The notes: generated by a model not told the origin, from the sequence alone. A stretch of 64,000 nucleotides of DNA from Lutraria lutraria (GCA_964023205.1 OZ026845.1:8132001-8196000), one strand, 5' to 3'; counted from the first letter of the stretch, positions 1 to 12,850 are shown. Numbers and translations are program-made.

Positions 1-2158
1 CCAAATTCAAAATAAGGTCTAACCAGTCCAAGTTCCAAATAAGTCTAAAAAGCCCAAATTCCAAATAAGGGCTTATCTGTACAAATTCCAAATAAGGTCT
101 AACCAGTCCAAATTCCAAATAAGGTCTAATCAGTCCAAATTCCAAAAAGGTCTAACTAGTCCAAATTCCAAATAAGGGTTAACCTGCCCAAATTCCAAAT
201 AAGGTCTAACCAGTCCAAGTTCCAAATAAGGTCTAACCAGTCCAAGTGGAAATAAGGTCTAAAAAGCCCAAATTCCAAATAAGGGCTTATCTGTACAAAT
301 TCCAAATAAGGTCTAACCAGTCCAAATTCCAAATAAGTGTTAACCAGTCCAAGTGCCAAATAAGGTTTAACCAGTCCAAATTCCAAAAAAGGTATAACCA
401 GTCCAAGTTCCAAATAAGGTCTAAAAAGCCCAAATTCCAAATGAGGTCTAACCAGTCCAAGTTTCAAATAAAGTCTAAAAAAGCCCAAATTCCAAATAAG
501 GGCTTATCAGTACAAGTTCCAAATAAGGTTTAACCAGTCCAAATTCCAAATAAGGGTTAACCAGTCCAAATTCCAAATAAGGTCTAACCAGTCCAAATTC
601 CAAATAAGGCCTAACCAGTCCAAGCTCCAAATAAGGTCTAGAAAAGCCCAAATTCCAAATAAGGGCTTATCAGTACAAGTTCCAAATAAGGTTTAACCAG
701 TCCAAATTCCAAATAAGGTCTAACCAGTCCAAATTCCAAATAAGGCCTAACCAGTCCAAGTTCCAAATAAGGTCTAACCAGTCCAAGTTCCAAATAAGGT
801 CTAACCAGTCCAAATTTCAAATAAGGTCTAACCAGTCCAAGTTCCAAATAAGGTCTAACCAGTCCAAGTGGAAATAAGGTCTAACCAGTCCAAATTCCAA
901 ATAAGGGATTACCAGTCCAAATTCCAAATAAGGTCTAACCAGCCCAAATTCCAAATAAGGGCTTACCAGTCCAAATTCCAAATAAGGTCTAACCACTCCA
1001 CGTTCCAAATAAGGTTTAACCAGTCAAAATTCCAAATAAGGGTTAACCAGTCTAAATTCCAAATAAGGGTTAACCAGTCAAAATTCCAAATAAGGTCTAA
1101 CCAGTCCAAGCTCCAAATAAGGTCTAAAAAGCCCAAATTCCAAATGAGGTCTAACCAGTCCTAATTCAAAATAAGGTCTAACCAGTCCAAATTCCAAATA
1201 AGGTCTAACCAGCCCAAATTCCAAATAAGGGCTTACTAGTCCAAATTCCAAATAAGGTCTAACCACTCCACGTTCCAAATAAGGTTTAACCAGTCAAAAT
1301 TCCAAATAAGGGTTAACCAGTCTAAATTCCAAATAAGGGTTAACCAGTCAAAATTCCAAATAAGGTCTAACCAGTCCAAGCTCCAAATAAGGTCTAAAAA
1401 GCCCAAATTCCAAATGAGGTCTAACCAGTCCTAATTCAAAATAAGGTCTAACCAGTCCAAGTTCCAAATAAGGTCTAGAAAAGCCCAAATTCCAAATAAG
1501 GGCTTATCAGTACAAGTTCCAAATAAGGTTTAACCAGTCCAAATTCCAAATAAGGTCTAACCAGTCCAAATTCCAAATAAGGCCTAACCAGTCCAAGTTC
1601 CAAATAAGGTCTAACCAGTCCAAGTTCCAAATAAGGTCTAACCAGTCCAAATTTCAAATAAGGTCTAACCAGTCCAAGTTCCAAATAAGGTCTAACCAGT
1701 CCAAGTGGAAATAAGGTCTAACCAGTCCAAATTCCAAATAAGGGATTACCAGTCCAAATTCCAAATAAGGTCTAACCAGCCCAAATTCCAAATAAGGGCT
1801 TACCAGTCCAAATTCCAAATAAGGTCTAACCACTCCACGTTCCAAATAAGGTTTAACCAGTCAAAATTCCAAATAAGGGTTAACCAGTCTAAATTCCAAA
1901 TAAGGGTTAACCAGTCAAAATTCCAAATAAGGTCTAACCAGTCTAAGTTCCAAATAAGGTTTACCCGTCAAAATTCCAAGTAAGGATTGGCCAGTCCAAG
2001 CTTACTAGTCCAAATTCCAAATAAGGTTAACCCGTCAAAATTCCAAGTAAAATTGACCAGTCCAAATTCCAAATAAGGGCTAATTAGTCCAAATACCAAA
2101 TAAGGTTTACCCGTTGCAAGTACGGATTGTTTAGTCAAAATTCCAAATAAGGGCTAAC
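1..2158. repeat. 27-bp minisatellite with 837-bp higher-order repeat
   Basis: About 80 head-to-tail copies of a 27-bp unit built from CCAGTCCAAATTCCAAATAA plus GGTCTAA or a variant. Variants include GGGTTAA, GGGCTTA and GGTTTAA endings and a shorter AAGTGGAAATAAGG unit. The segment near 638-847 recurs almost unchanged at 1475-1684, and 868-1100 recurs at 1705-1937. The offset of 837 bp equals 31 units, so blocks of about 31 units were duplicated. Because 27 is a multiple of 3, both strands show open frames of 60-110 codons with a nine-residue periodicity; these are not genes. The array runs off the left edge and decays after about 1980. Confidence 0.97.
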
Positions 2159-3331
2159 TATGAATGATTGTTGCCTTGATTATAAGACCTGTAAATCATT
2201 TCTAAAGTAATTATCTGCTTGTTTTTACCTCTAAATAAAAACCACCTCTAAAGAAAGTAATTTTGTTACTCTATCTGAGGTGGTCCAAATGCACAGGATT
2301 GACTGAACTCGAGAAAGCGATCTACGAGACGATAACACACTACAAAATTTATAGACTCCGGTTATTTCTTAATTACCCGCGTACGTTAATGTCATACATG
2401 CAAAGTATGATCATTTATAAATATCTATATACAAGCCCCACTACTTCCGGCATATTGCAAGTATAGTAAATAAAAGACAAAAACTACGTCTGAAGCTAGC
2501 ATCAACCGTTATTATATAATCCTACGATTATGTATTGAAACTACAAGAAACACACAATAAAATAAATACAATGAAATGTAAATTTTCACAGATATAAATG
2601 TAAAATAACATACGCGCTGCCATAAATCCACGTTATCCAAAAATACACGTCTTTAATAAGCCTTTAGCGTTTTAATCCAGTTACGGTTTACAGTGTCTTC
2701 AAGAAACATATTTCATTTCGCGTCATTAATACACCAATTATTCTTCAACAACAAAGTTCCAGTCGTTATATGATCATAGATGTTAATGGTCGGTTTATCG
2801 GTGACTAGAAATTTCATATAAACCGTAAAGCAGACATTCCTTTCCCAAGCTAATGATAAAAGCCGGAGGTATCCGAAAAAAGTCTTCGATTATACTTCAG
2901 ATAAAGGCAAAGGGGCATCTGACGTATTTGCAACGAAGTAATTCATGTTAGTCAAATGATCTTGGCGGAATTGAACGAGAAATAAATACTTGAAAAATAT
3001 AGCAGAATTTGTAGCGACACGAGTCATCAAATATCGAGGAAAATTAAGTAGTCTAGGTCTAAATCAACTCTGGGAATATTGCACGACAGAAGATGACATT
3101 ATAATGTCACATGAAACAGATATCTTTTATCTTGTATTATCCATGTTATCTAATAAATTACGCGTGCATCTGATAGTCGTAATAGATATTGAGAACGGGA
3201 GAAAAATGTCAATCAAGGTGAGAACCAATATTGGTATCAATATATTTCAGGGGTTCGTAATCTCAGATGTCCATCTTATATAAGGATACACTAATACCAT
3301 TACACCACCAGATCAATTGACAAGATGTAAG
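2159..3331. other. AT-rich intergenic stretch, no gene recognised
   Basis: Open frames here are under 100 codons and show no recognisable domain, splice signals or codon bias. I see no RNA gene or repeat that I can define. Confidence 0.5.
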
Positions 3332-3518
3332 TACAGTACAACCTCGCCATAGCAACACCCTTTGGAAGTACATTGTAGCAAAATTATGTTGTTATTGTGA
3401 GGTTGTTGCTCTAGAGAGATTAAATTAACAGTTAAATCGTGCAGCGAGAAAAAATTATGCCGTTGCTGAAGCGAGTTGTTTGCTCAAGAACGGGGTGTTG
3501 TGGAGAGGTTGTACTGTA
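3332..3518. mobile_element. MITE (family A), TA-flanked, non-coding
   Basis: The element has terminal inverted repeats: it begins TACAGTACAACCTC and ends GAGGTTGTACTGTA. The complementarity continues inward, GCAACACCC on the left against GGGTGTTG on the right. It is about 187 bp long and encodes nothing. TA at both ends suggests a Tc1/mariner-like TA target, which is an inference. Other copies are a truncated one at 23903 next to the assembly gap and a diverged one at 25282-25461. Confidence 0.8.
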
Positions 3519-3698
3519 CAGTCAAACCTGTGAACAAAGACCATCGTTAGGAATGGCATCATGTGACCTTTATTAAAAGGTGATCTTTATTCGGATGTTA
3601 CTTTGCTGTAAATCATCCATAACAGTCTTTTAAAAGAAGGGTTTTATTCACAGAGTGGCATTTATTCGGAGGTGGCCGCTAACACAGGCTCGACTATA
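3517..3698 (+). mobile_element. MITE (family B), abutting family A copy
   Basis: Starts TACAGTCAAACCTGTG and ends with the near-complement CACAGGCTCGACTATA. The interior repeats the phrase 'ACCTTTATTCGGA' in degenerate form. It shares the TA dinucleotide with the family A element on its left, so one probably inserted into the TA flank of the other. Further copies are at 23520-23709 (+), 32781-32969 (-), about 34169-34350 (-) and 34361-34539 (-). Confidence 0.78.
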
Positions 3699-4382
3699 CA
3701 ATAGCATGTCATTGTATATTGACTTCCCACATAGTGGTATTACAGAGTGGGCGAGTTAGAATTGTGTTGTTTAGTCCGCTGCAAATCTATGGAGCGAACC
3801 ATATTTGTGTCGAACAATCCAGTACTACTGACCTTGAGACGTATAATTGCAATGTCCGGTATTATTCTTTCTTGTGGAAAAAAAACAAATTGGCACGTTA
3901 GGTTATATACAATGTATTGACATTTTCGATCAGAGTTTAAGAACTATTCGAATGAAACTGCTTTTCCCAAATCTCATTCTGTCTTTGCAGGTCTTGGAAT
4001 GGTGCGGATGAGAATTGTTCACATATAATTCATTCAAACAGGAATCTGTCAAAGACGCCTTTAGTTGTTTATGCAAAAAAAACCCCGAAACATTCATATT
4101 TGATAAAAGCATATTTTCAAGTAAAAACACTTAAACCAGAGTTATCGTTCGTTATCTATGTCAACATCTCAGCTTTTACAAGATTCTTGAAAAACAAGAA
4201 TAAAACCACAAATTGTACAAATTTCACAATTTTAAGAATGTATTCATTTATGTATTTGTTGTTTAACGGCCCAATCGTCAGTATTATAGAGCGGCCCCAG
4301 AGAGAGGACAGATAAGATACAGGAGAATCGGGCATTTATATTCCAAGTCTTTTCGAATACATGTAGTTGTTCATGTTTTTTA

Positions 4383-4575
4383 TCGTGCCCGGTATAAAGC
4401 ACCAATACATGCGTCACCTTTATTCTTGTGATTTTCTAGACACAGTACTCAGCTCGATAGTTGGGACGGGGACACTGAAAAAGCGTCCCTGAGAAATTCG
4501 AAAGGCCAAGCCGAGAACCGAAAACCACGACCATTCGATTAGTAGTCTAGCGTATTACCGATCACTCTGCCATTC
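4383..4575 (-). mobile_element. tRNA-derived SINE, copy 1
   Basis: Read on the minus strand it has a tRNA-like head with a degenerate A box (GAGTGATCGGTAATACG) and a weak B box. A body follows containing CAGGGACGCTTTTTCAGTGT and CCCAACTATCGAGC. The same body is found on the plus strand at 12665-12850, so these are two copies of one family. It has no coding capacity. Confidence 0.65.
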
Positions 4576-6189
4576 GGAGAAACAATTGGTAACAAAAGGT
4601 GTTCTAGTTTACCACAAAATCACAGAATTATTTTTTATGAAGCTCACACCTTGATGGAAAGTGTTTGTTTACTTTTTGCAATTAGGACAAAAGGGCAAAT
4701 TCCGGATACTCGGGCACATGTTTTTGAAAATCTGTTCAGACGTCGACAGAGATATAATGTGAGGGATAACGAACGACAACTCTGTATAGGTATTGGGTTG
4801 TTGACATGTATTCCATATGAAATGGTGCCATCGAACTCATTTTGCAATCGGGTTGATACCAATTGTGATAACAATTGTGGTAAAAGGAGAAAGAATAAAA
4901 TATAAACAGTATTATCTTTTGGTACTTATCGTCTGATTCTTTAAGTGACAAAGGTGGAGATATACGTTAGCAATGTGTATGAAGATACGTGTCTATAGTT
5001 TGTCCTATCAGGAAATGTTCACATTTGATTTGATATTTGGAAAATACATCGCACAAAATGTGCCGAGAAAATTTAAGGAGGAGCAGTTTTTAGGAGAGAA
5101 GCTCCTATTGCTATACACCACTTCTTCTACTTACAATACAGTGACGCCTCTTACATCCGCGTTGAAAATAGTACCACTTGTTGTATAAAGTATACATTGT
5201 AGACTTTGCAGTTTTGATTACAGTTGCAGGATTCTGTTGATTTTGAAAGCACTGGAAATATTTTGGCAATTTAAACTGTAAAACTAACACATATGATAAT
5301 TTTAAAGTGTTCATCCACACAGAAGTTTCATTCATAATCTGTTCGGGTAACAAGATTTACTACATACTGAAAATAGTTTCATTAACAAAAGTAGTGCCGG
5401 AATACTATATTGTCTCTCAGAGTAGAGAGATTATATGACACATGGTAAAAGTTAACTATACATAACAACAGATGGTTTATACAGAGCCAATTTAACTGTA
5501 TGCAGATCAAAGCGCTGAAGGCACTTAATTCGTTTAGGTTTTCAAAATGTGCAGTAGCTAGAAACTGTGTATTATTGACTTTTAGCATTAGGAATAGAAA
5601 TATTTCTACCAGGCAAACAGTTATAGGTGTAGCTTTTCCTTGGTAGTGGTAGGTAATTGACTTAAAGATGTACATTGTGTCAAGACTATATATACTTGGC
5701 CTTCAAATTCTAATACAAAATGATGATAACACGGGCCTTTAACTTTTAAGGATGATTTTATCTAACACATTGAACTTCGCTCCTGATAGTACTCTCAGTG
5801 CTTTGATTTTTATTGTAAGATGACTTTATTGATGGAATTCCCTATTTATTCAAAGGGGCGAGATTAAGCTGTCAAAACCAATGCATCAGAAGTATCGCCA
5901 TTTTTTATTTGTTCATGTTCACTAGCTGACTTGATATGGGTTTTGGAAACTGAACGACAGTTCAGCTTTCCTACGGCGCGCATGGATTTTTATGCGAACC
6001 TAAGTACTCCAATTATCCACATCCGCCATGCAACTGTTAAACTAGTTCCCGTTCAATGCTGCAGTGCTAGTCTTTGTAAGTTCGGTTTCCATAATTCGAT
6101 TTATTTACTAGCATACATTTTGATCGAAAAGAGTTACCTACATATTTTACATTGATAAGATTTACATGGTCACCATTAACAATCTTTAG
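4576..6189. other. Intergenic stretch, no gene recognised
   Basis: Only short open frames without recognisable motifs. A short piece at 5970-6030 (CGGCGCGCATGGA and following) resembles 47775-47835 and is probably a repeat fragment. Confidence 0.4.
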
Positions 6190-6320
6190 GGCCGCGGTCG
6201 TGGTCCAGTGGTTAGTATGGTGGACTTGCAAGAAGGCCATTTTCGATTTTCCTCCTTGTGTGGGGAAGTTGTTGGCTCCTTGTTACAAATGTCCCTTGAC
6301 ACCGAGTGAAGACGTTTAAT
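6190..6320 (+). mobile_element. tRNA-derived SINE fragment
   Basis: GGTCCAGTGGTTAGTATGG matches the shape of a tRNA D-arm/A box and is followed by a body with CTCCTTGTGTGGGGAAGTTG. The B box is degraded. Similar A-box phrases occur in the other SINE heads of this window. Confidence 0.5.
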
Positions 6321-7107
6321 CGTGTAGAAAGATTAAAGAAAATCAATGTCGTAATACGATAGTCGCGTTTGTGATGTCTTATATCTAGAGCGAGGTGTCG
6401 TAAACAATGTGTGACAGTTAAATGTCGTAAAATATACATTGTGCTGCTAGATACCGTAACATAATATAGCACAATAAAGTGTTGTAAAACAGAGTATTGC
6501 AAAGATTTATTAGAATTGATGTTAACTCATTGTTTAATTTCGAGGGTTGACGAAATATCAACTTTTTAGTCTTCAGGCCGGTTCGATGGGACTATAAGAA
6601 GAGAGAATACACCGGCTAGAAGAGCTTATAAGAGAAACCTAATCGGACGCAATCACTGCCGTGGTTTTAAGAATTTGAAATGACTACATTTTGTATTTTA
6701 TCGTTGACAGTAAATGGGGTGCTATTTGAAGAAAATTAACACCGTTTTATATTAAGTAAAAGAAAAACAGTTCTTCAAAGCCACAGTGTAATTCGATGAT
6801 GCTGCATAAGTATATTCCCAAACTATCCGAAATGTCTTCAATCGAATATTAGGCATAACCAAAACTTAACGTCAAACCAATATTATTTTAACCAGGTGGA
6901 TAAACTAATTCACACTCTGACATTGTAAAGAATTAGTTTGTTAGAAATATATTTTTCTTTTATTTTTGAGTTATAACAATAGTTTTAAAAAGGCAATATC
7001 ATGCAACTTGTCCTTCCGGAAGAATCAAACGGTTTCTTAAATGATAAGTGATTCATACATGTAGGGTTGTCTTTAGGGACAATATCTTCATCAAAAATTA
7101 AACATTC
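6321..7107. other. AT-rich intergenic stretch
   Basis: I see no gene, RNA gene or definable repeat here. Confidence 0.4.
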
Positions 7108-7112
7108 ATCTC

Positions 7113-7177
7113 CCTGGTCAGCGTTTCGAACACGCGACCGCCAAACCAAAGGTAGTGCGTTCTACTGAATGACCAGG
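7113..7177 (-). other. tRNA-like sequence (pseudo-tRNA or SINE head)
   Basis: On the minus strand a perfect 7-bp acceptor-like stem (CCTGGTC/GACCAGG) encloses 51 nt with a T-arm-like hairpin (GCGT GTTCGAA ACGC). At 65 nt it is too short, the D arm is reduced and no clean anticodon stem forms. It is therefore not called as a functional tRNA gene. It is duplicated at 8759-8823. Confidence 0.5.
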
Positions 7178-7371
7178 ATTTTATAATAAAGATTTGGTAG
7201 GCTTTTTTAAATTTGACTCGACTTGATTTGGTAAGTTATTACTGATTGCGTTAATGGGAGACAAAAGGTAAGCACTTATACAATCTAGTCGCAAAGAGAA
7301 GCGATTGGTTTAGCAAATGATACGCATATTAGTCAAACATCAAATGCATTCAAGAAACCATCGTCATATGT

Positions 7372-7430
7372 AGCGGAGTGGTCCGAGGTTATAAAACTTT
7401 AGAACGGTCTCCGGGCTCAAATCTCAAACA
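7372..7430 (+). other. tRNA-like sequence, Leu/Ser-like head
   Basis: TAGCGGAGTGGTCCGAGG resembles an A box of a long-variable-arm tRNA and GGGCTCAAATCTC resembles a B box. The 3' acceptor strand is not visible. It is probably a retroposed tRNA fragment. The second copy is near 9016-9075. Confidence 0.4.
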
Positions 7431-8753
7431 TCATTATTGTATAATTATGATACTCTAACAACTTAGTTGGTTTAAACATGCGTTTAAACATTCAGCTCTA
7501 TCTTTTCAACATTAGTGCTTTTCTAAGAGTGTTCTTAAGTTTTATAACATCATGGCCTGATAACAAACCCCGAGGAAGCTTCTGCCGTGGATGATTAATG
7601 TAGTAAAATAAAATAAATAAGACAGAGTGAATCATTACATCACCATATGTCACCGACATCGTTCGTCAGATATTATCAAACCTTCTCTATGTTTTGCTTT
7701 CTTGGTATCATCTTACAAACGAAAGAAAATACTTCATTAATGAGGTCTGAAATCACTGTTAGTCTTTAGAACACCAATGTGTTTTATTAAATGACAAGTT
7801 TGTACTATGATGATAAACCCGGTCGTTCATCGACATGTATTCGAGTAACTTACGTAAAACCAGATATAGCACGTAAGGGAAAAGACCGAGGTGATCTAAT
7901 CAGCTTGCGTAACATTTTGAAAAACTTGTTATGTAAGTATAGCGGTCACGACTTGGAATATTGAAAATCGTTGACGTCTCATTTTAAGCGCTGCAAATAA
8001 CTGCGCTTACTCTATTTTGTCGTTGCATTATATTCCATGAGCGCAAATCGAGACAACAATAATTGTATTATTATCTCTTTTCTTTAATACGCTGGAAATA
8101 TGGACCAATTCCAAGTGGTTGGTATTTTTTTCAAATTTCATAACATGCATTCCATAAAACGCCAAAAAACCCCGCATTTTCAACTATCATTAAGTTTGGC
8201 AAAGGTTCTTCATCCAAACAAACAGAAACAACCTTTCTACTAGAATTACACTGAAGGGTCATATGTTACATATCTTAATAACAGTCTACAGTTTCCGATT
8301 TCAAATCTCCATTCCATTCTCAACGTAGACAGAGCTGAATAATGTTTATGACCATTCATTGAAAATCTATTTTACTAACAGACAAATATATTAATGATAT
8401 CATTATTGTTTGATCATTACTATCTAAAAAAAAGTCAAGATTTAAGCTCAGAGTTGTAAAGTTTTATAAACTCGGGGCTCAAACTGTTCGGGAGATTTGC
8501 GCATCCGCACTGTAAAAGCTACGTTGTAGAAGAAATTACGACATTTGCTCTACTTCTCTGTTCTAAGTTTCTTACTAAATAGAAGATTTTTAAGAATTGT
8601 AAGGAACTGCTTTTAGATTATAAGTTATTATATCCATATTACTGTACTTATCTTACATATCTGCTTAATGCAAATTAAGAGTGGTAATATGATAAAAATA
8701 GTACTGTCCAATCGACGTGATAACACTGAAAGGTATCTGAAACACTTACATTT

Positions 8754-10397
8754 ATCTCCCTGGTCAGCGTTTCGAACACGCGACCGCCAAACCAAAGGTA
8801 GTGCTCACTACTGAATGACCAGGATTTTATAATAAATATTTGGTAGGCTTTTTTAACTTGACTTGACTTGATTTGGTAAGTTATTACTGATTGCGTTAAT
8901 GGGAGACAAAAGGTAAGCACTTATAAAATCTAGTCTCAAAGAGAAGCGATTGGTTTAGTAAATGATTCGCATATTAGTCAAACATCAAATGCATCCAAGA
9001 AACCATCGTCGTATGTAGCGGAGTGGTCCGAGGTTATAAAACTTTAGAACGGTCTCCGGGCTCAAATCTCAAACATCATTATTGTATAATTATGATACTC
9101 TAACAACTTAGTTGGTTTAAACATGCGTTTAAACATTCAGCTCTATCTTTTCAACTTTAGTGCTTTTCTAAGAGTGTTCTTAAGTTTTATAACATCAGGG
9201 CCTGATAACAAACCCCGAGGAAGCTTCTGCCGTGGATGATTAATGTAGTAAAATAAAATAAATAAGACAGAGTGAATCATTACATCACCATATGTCACCG
9301 ACATCGTTCGTCAGATATTATCAAACCTTCTCCATGTTTTGCTTTCTTAGTATCATCTTACAAACGAAAGAAAATACTTCATTAATGAGGTCTGAAATCA
9401 CTGTCAGTCTTTAGAACAACAATGTGTTTTATTAAATGACAAGTTTGTACTATGATGATAAACCCGGTCGTTCATCGACATGTATTCGAGTAACTTACGT
9501 AAAACCAGATATATCACGTAAGGGAAAAGACCGAGGTGATCAGCTTGCGTAACATTTTGAAAAACTTGTTATGTAAGTATAGAGGTCACGACTTGGAATA
9601 TTGAAAATCGTTGACGTCTCATTTTAAGCGCTGCAAATAACTGCGCTTACTCTATTTTGTCGTTGCATTATATTCCATGAGCGCAAATCGAGACAAAAAT
9701 AATTGTATTATTATCTCTTTTCTTTAATACGCTGGAAATATGGACCAATTCCAAGTGGTTGGTATTTTTTTCAAATTGCATAACATGCGTTCCATAAAAC
9801 GCCAAAAAACGCATTTTCATCAATTCAACTATCATTAAGTTTGGCAAAGGTTCTTCATCCAAACAAACAGAAACAACCTTTCTACTAGAATTACATTGAA
9901 GGGTCATATGTTATATATCTTAATAACAGTCAACAGTCTCCGATCTCAAATCTCCATTCCATTCTCAACGTAGACAGAGCTGAATAATGTTTATGACCAT
10001 TCATTGAAAATCTATTTTACTGACAGACAAATATATTAATGATACCATTATTGTTTGATCATTACTATCTAAAAAAGTCAAGATTTGAGCTTAGAGTTAT
10101 AAAGTTTTATAAACTCGGGGCTCAAACTGTTCGGGAGATTTGCGCATGCGCACTGTAAAAGCTACGTTGTAGAAGAAATTACGACATTTGCTCTACTTCT
10201 CTGTTCTAAGTTTCTTACTAAATAGAAGATTTTTAAGAATTGTAAGGAACTGCTTTTAGATTATAAGTTATTATATCCATATTACTGTACTTATCTTACA
10301 TATCTGCTTAATGCCAATAAAGAGTGGTAATAGGATAAAAATAGTACTGTCCAATCGACGTGATAACACTGAACGATATCTGAAACACTTACATTTA
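8754..10397. repeat. Tandem duplication, right copy (about 1.65 kb)
   Basis: Direct neighbour and near-identical partner of 7108-8753. Differences include loss of a short segment near 9537 and several single-base changes. It carries the same two tRNA-like pieces (8759-8823 minus; about 9016-9075 plus). Confidence 0.93.
8759..8823 (-). other. tRNA-like sequence, second copy
   Basis: Same 7-bp acceptor-like stem and T-arm-like hairpin as at 7113-7177, with a few differences in the middle. It arose with the 1.65-kb duplication. Confidence 0.5.
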
Positions 10398-11569
10398 TTT
10401 ACGACACATTGTTTAATGTGTAAATGCAATTGTCCTTGTTAGAAAATATTTGAAAAAATCAATTTCTAAAGATATTGCATGGTGACCTATATTTGTCTTT
10501 TTAATTAGATTGATACTATGTTTTGCATCTTTTTACTTTTTTTCTTAAAAAAAAAACGTCACGCATAATCATTTTTGTTATGGAAACCTAAAAAGGTTAA
10601 AAAAATCTGTACACCCCCTTTTGATGTACAAATGTCGTATATGCAAGGTATGAAAACCTATAGACAAATTACATTTCAATAGTGGCAGGAATACATTTTA
10701 AACTTTTCAATTTTACACAGCCATTACTGAGGCCCGGATAATATCAGAACAGAACAGAACTTAAATAATGCCCAGACACTACAAAATCATATTAAATATA
10801 TCGAGCACGTGTCGTGTTAACGTTATATAACACTTGATACGACGTGTTTATAAATAAAACATTTCAAACCAAACAGACCACATAAAAACCCGTGTCGTTA
10901 TAGAAAGGACGACAACATATTAAAACCAATTTGTCATAAAAAGCAACCAATAATTCAATGCTTACCTGGATATCAGACAAGCATGTATGAGTCATACAGT
11001 TTCCGTTACAAAACACAAATGATATTCTCGACTATAGACAGACAGACAAACAGAAAGAACTGGCACTAAATATCAATATGTAAAACGAGACATCGTCTGT
11101 CATAAAATGATTCCTCGTAAATGTATTCAAGAATTTAAAGATTAATTTTTGAGTTTTTTTGCAGCACAACATATACGAGTATTGTTCCAGGATTATTATT
11201 TCACCATTTTTAATAATCAACAGTGATGACTCGGAAAACCCTAAGCTTAGCTAACTGCATTTCGATATTTTTACACAAAGGCATGTATTTTTCAAGAGTT
11301 TGGAAAAACTTACCTTATTGACATACAATATGGGTGCTCACAACGAGGACGAAAGTTCCTCACTACATTTTTGCCAAAGGATAAATTCAATCGTTATGAG
11401 TTAAACGGGCGTGTATATAGCGTCACGGCGGAAATAGTCCTCGTGATACGGGATTAGTTGAGGCAAAGTTAGTTATTGGTTGAGTTTAAGACAGTAGATA
11501 CAAATCAGCCAATCGCCACCAAGTATAGCTTTGATAGTTATTTTGTTGTAGAAACAGATATTTTGATAA
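10398..11569. other. AT-rich intergenic stretch, no gene recognised
   Basis: I see only short open frames and homopolymer runs. Confidence 0.45.
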
Positions 11570-11695
11570 ATTGAATACATGGTTGGTGCCAAGATGGAGA
11601 AAGTAAATCCGTTTCGGCACGAAAGTTAAATGCTTTTCTGCTTTCTAAGCCTCTCTAGATAAACCCTCTCCATCTCGGCACCAACCATGTATTCG
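11570..11695. repeat. Inverted repeat (fold-back)
   Basis: The left arm GAATACATGGTTGGTGCC AAGATGGAGA (11572-11600) is complementary, with about one mismatch, to the right arm ending CGGCACCAACCATGTATTC (11695). The loop is about 70 nt. The arms contain an AAGATGG motif. It looks like a small fold-back element. Confidence 0.8.
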
Positions 11696-11920
11696 CTATT
11701 TAGCTAAATCACGTAGATCACAATTTGCACTTGTCTATTTTATAATTAACATACGATTGAATATCTGTGGTCTAGGTCAGATAAGACCGCAGGTGACTCT
11801 AATTGACCAATCACCGCACAGAAAAAGTGCTTGCTAAAACATATAGATCACAGATTGCCGTTGTGCAAACATATATACATAGGGAATACATGGTTGTTGC
11901 TGAGGATGAGTCTTTAGTAT

Positions 11921-12115
11921 TCGCCCACTGTCTTATCCAATCACTGACAAGGGTTTTGTTTATGTTTGGTTTTCATCTCTTGGTTGAATATTAAAATGGC
12001 GTTCTAACATCTTAGTTTCGAAGAATGTCTAAGTACACACTGCGCATGCTCAGAGGCGGAGCACTATTAAGATTAGAATGTATATTTGGGTGTTCTTCGT
12101 TATGAGAAAGCTACA
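11921..12115. repeat. Interspersed repeat R1, copy 1
   Basis: Shares, in order, CTTATCCAATC, a GTTTGGTTTTC stretch, TTAGTTTCGAAGAA, ACACTGCGCATGC and TTGGGTGTTCTTCG with copies at 13771-13955 and 16721-16900. All three are in the same orientation. It is non-coding and the family is not named here. Confidence 0.8.
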
Positions 12116-12664
12116 GTCGCAAGCACTCCTTTTAGCTTTCTAAACCAACATCCAACTATTCTCAGAAAGAAGATATTATATATTGGAAGAACACTATTGA
12201 AATAGTACATGTATCCTGAAAACGTAGTTTATGATTTATTTCTGCAAAATCCAGTATCTAAACACGAACTACCTAAAACGGATAGCATTCAAAGCTACAA
12301 ATTGTTCATGAACTCTGTCCACTCGCCTCATAATTTCACAGACAACGGTCCCTCGTGATGTATCATATTCTCGAGAAACAGATGGTAATAACAGTTGTTA
12401 TACATCCAGTAGTGAATCGTTGGTTGGATAATCAAGAAGCTTCTTAGGTCACATGGTCAAAGAAAAATGACATAAACAGACAGGCGTACAGACAGGTAGA
12501 CAGACGTATGTATGTTACAAACGTGTCGCCTTTTTCGCTGTGACAGTTAATTTTTCTGAAAAAAAACACATTAGATAATCTCATAATGTATTTCCGTCGA
12601 CTTAGAGTTATTTCTGCTTGTTTATGTCCAATTCGATGCGTTATAAAACTCACATATCGACAGA

Positions 12665-12850
12665 AAAAAGGGTGAACAGTGGTCTAGTTGTAATGCTGAA
12701 CTACTGAACGAAAGGTCGTTGGTTGGAATCTCGGCTCCCCTTACGATATTTCAGGGACGCTTTTCAGTGTCCCCATCCCAACTACCGAGCCAAGTACTGT
12801 GAATGAAAATCACAGAAAGAGGTAAAGTGAGTCGTGTATCGATGCTTATA
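12665..12850 (+). mobile_element. tRNA-derived SINE, copy 2
   Basis: The head has an A box (GTGGTCTAGTTGTAATG) and a B box (GGTTGGAATCTC) at tRNA-like spacing. The body contains CAGGGACGCTTTTCAGTGTC and CCCAACTACCGAGCC. It matches the minus-strand copy at 4383-4575. Confidence 0.7.

Larger units (their letters stand above)
7108..8753. repeat. Tandem duplication, left copy (about 1.65 kb)
   Basis: This 1646-bp unit is repeated immediately to the right (8754-10397) with only scattered substitutions and small indels. The junction is direct: the right copy begins ATCTCCCTGGTCAGCG just after the left copy ends. There is no open frame of note. Two tRNA-like pieces lie inside: a minus-strand one at 7113-7177 and a plus-strand one near 7372-7425. 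Confidence 0.93.

Noticed and set aside
1..1983. Open frames on both strands at 1-2 kb
   Set aside because: The 27-bp repeat keeps frames open on both strands; no coding evidence.
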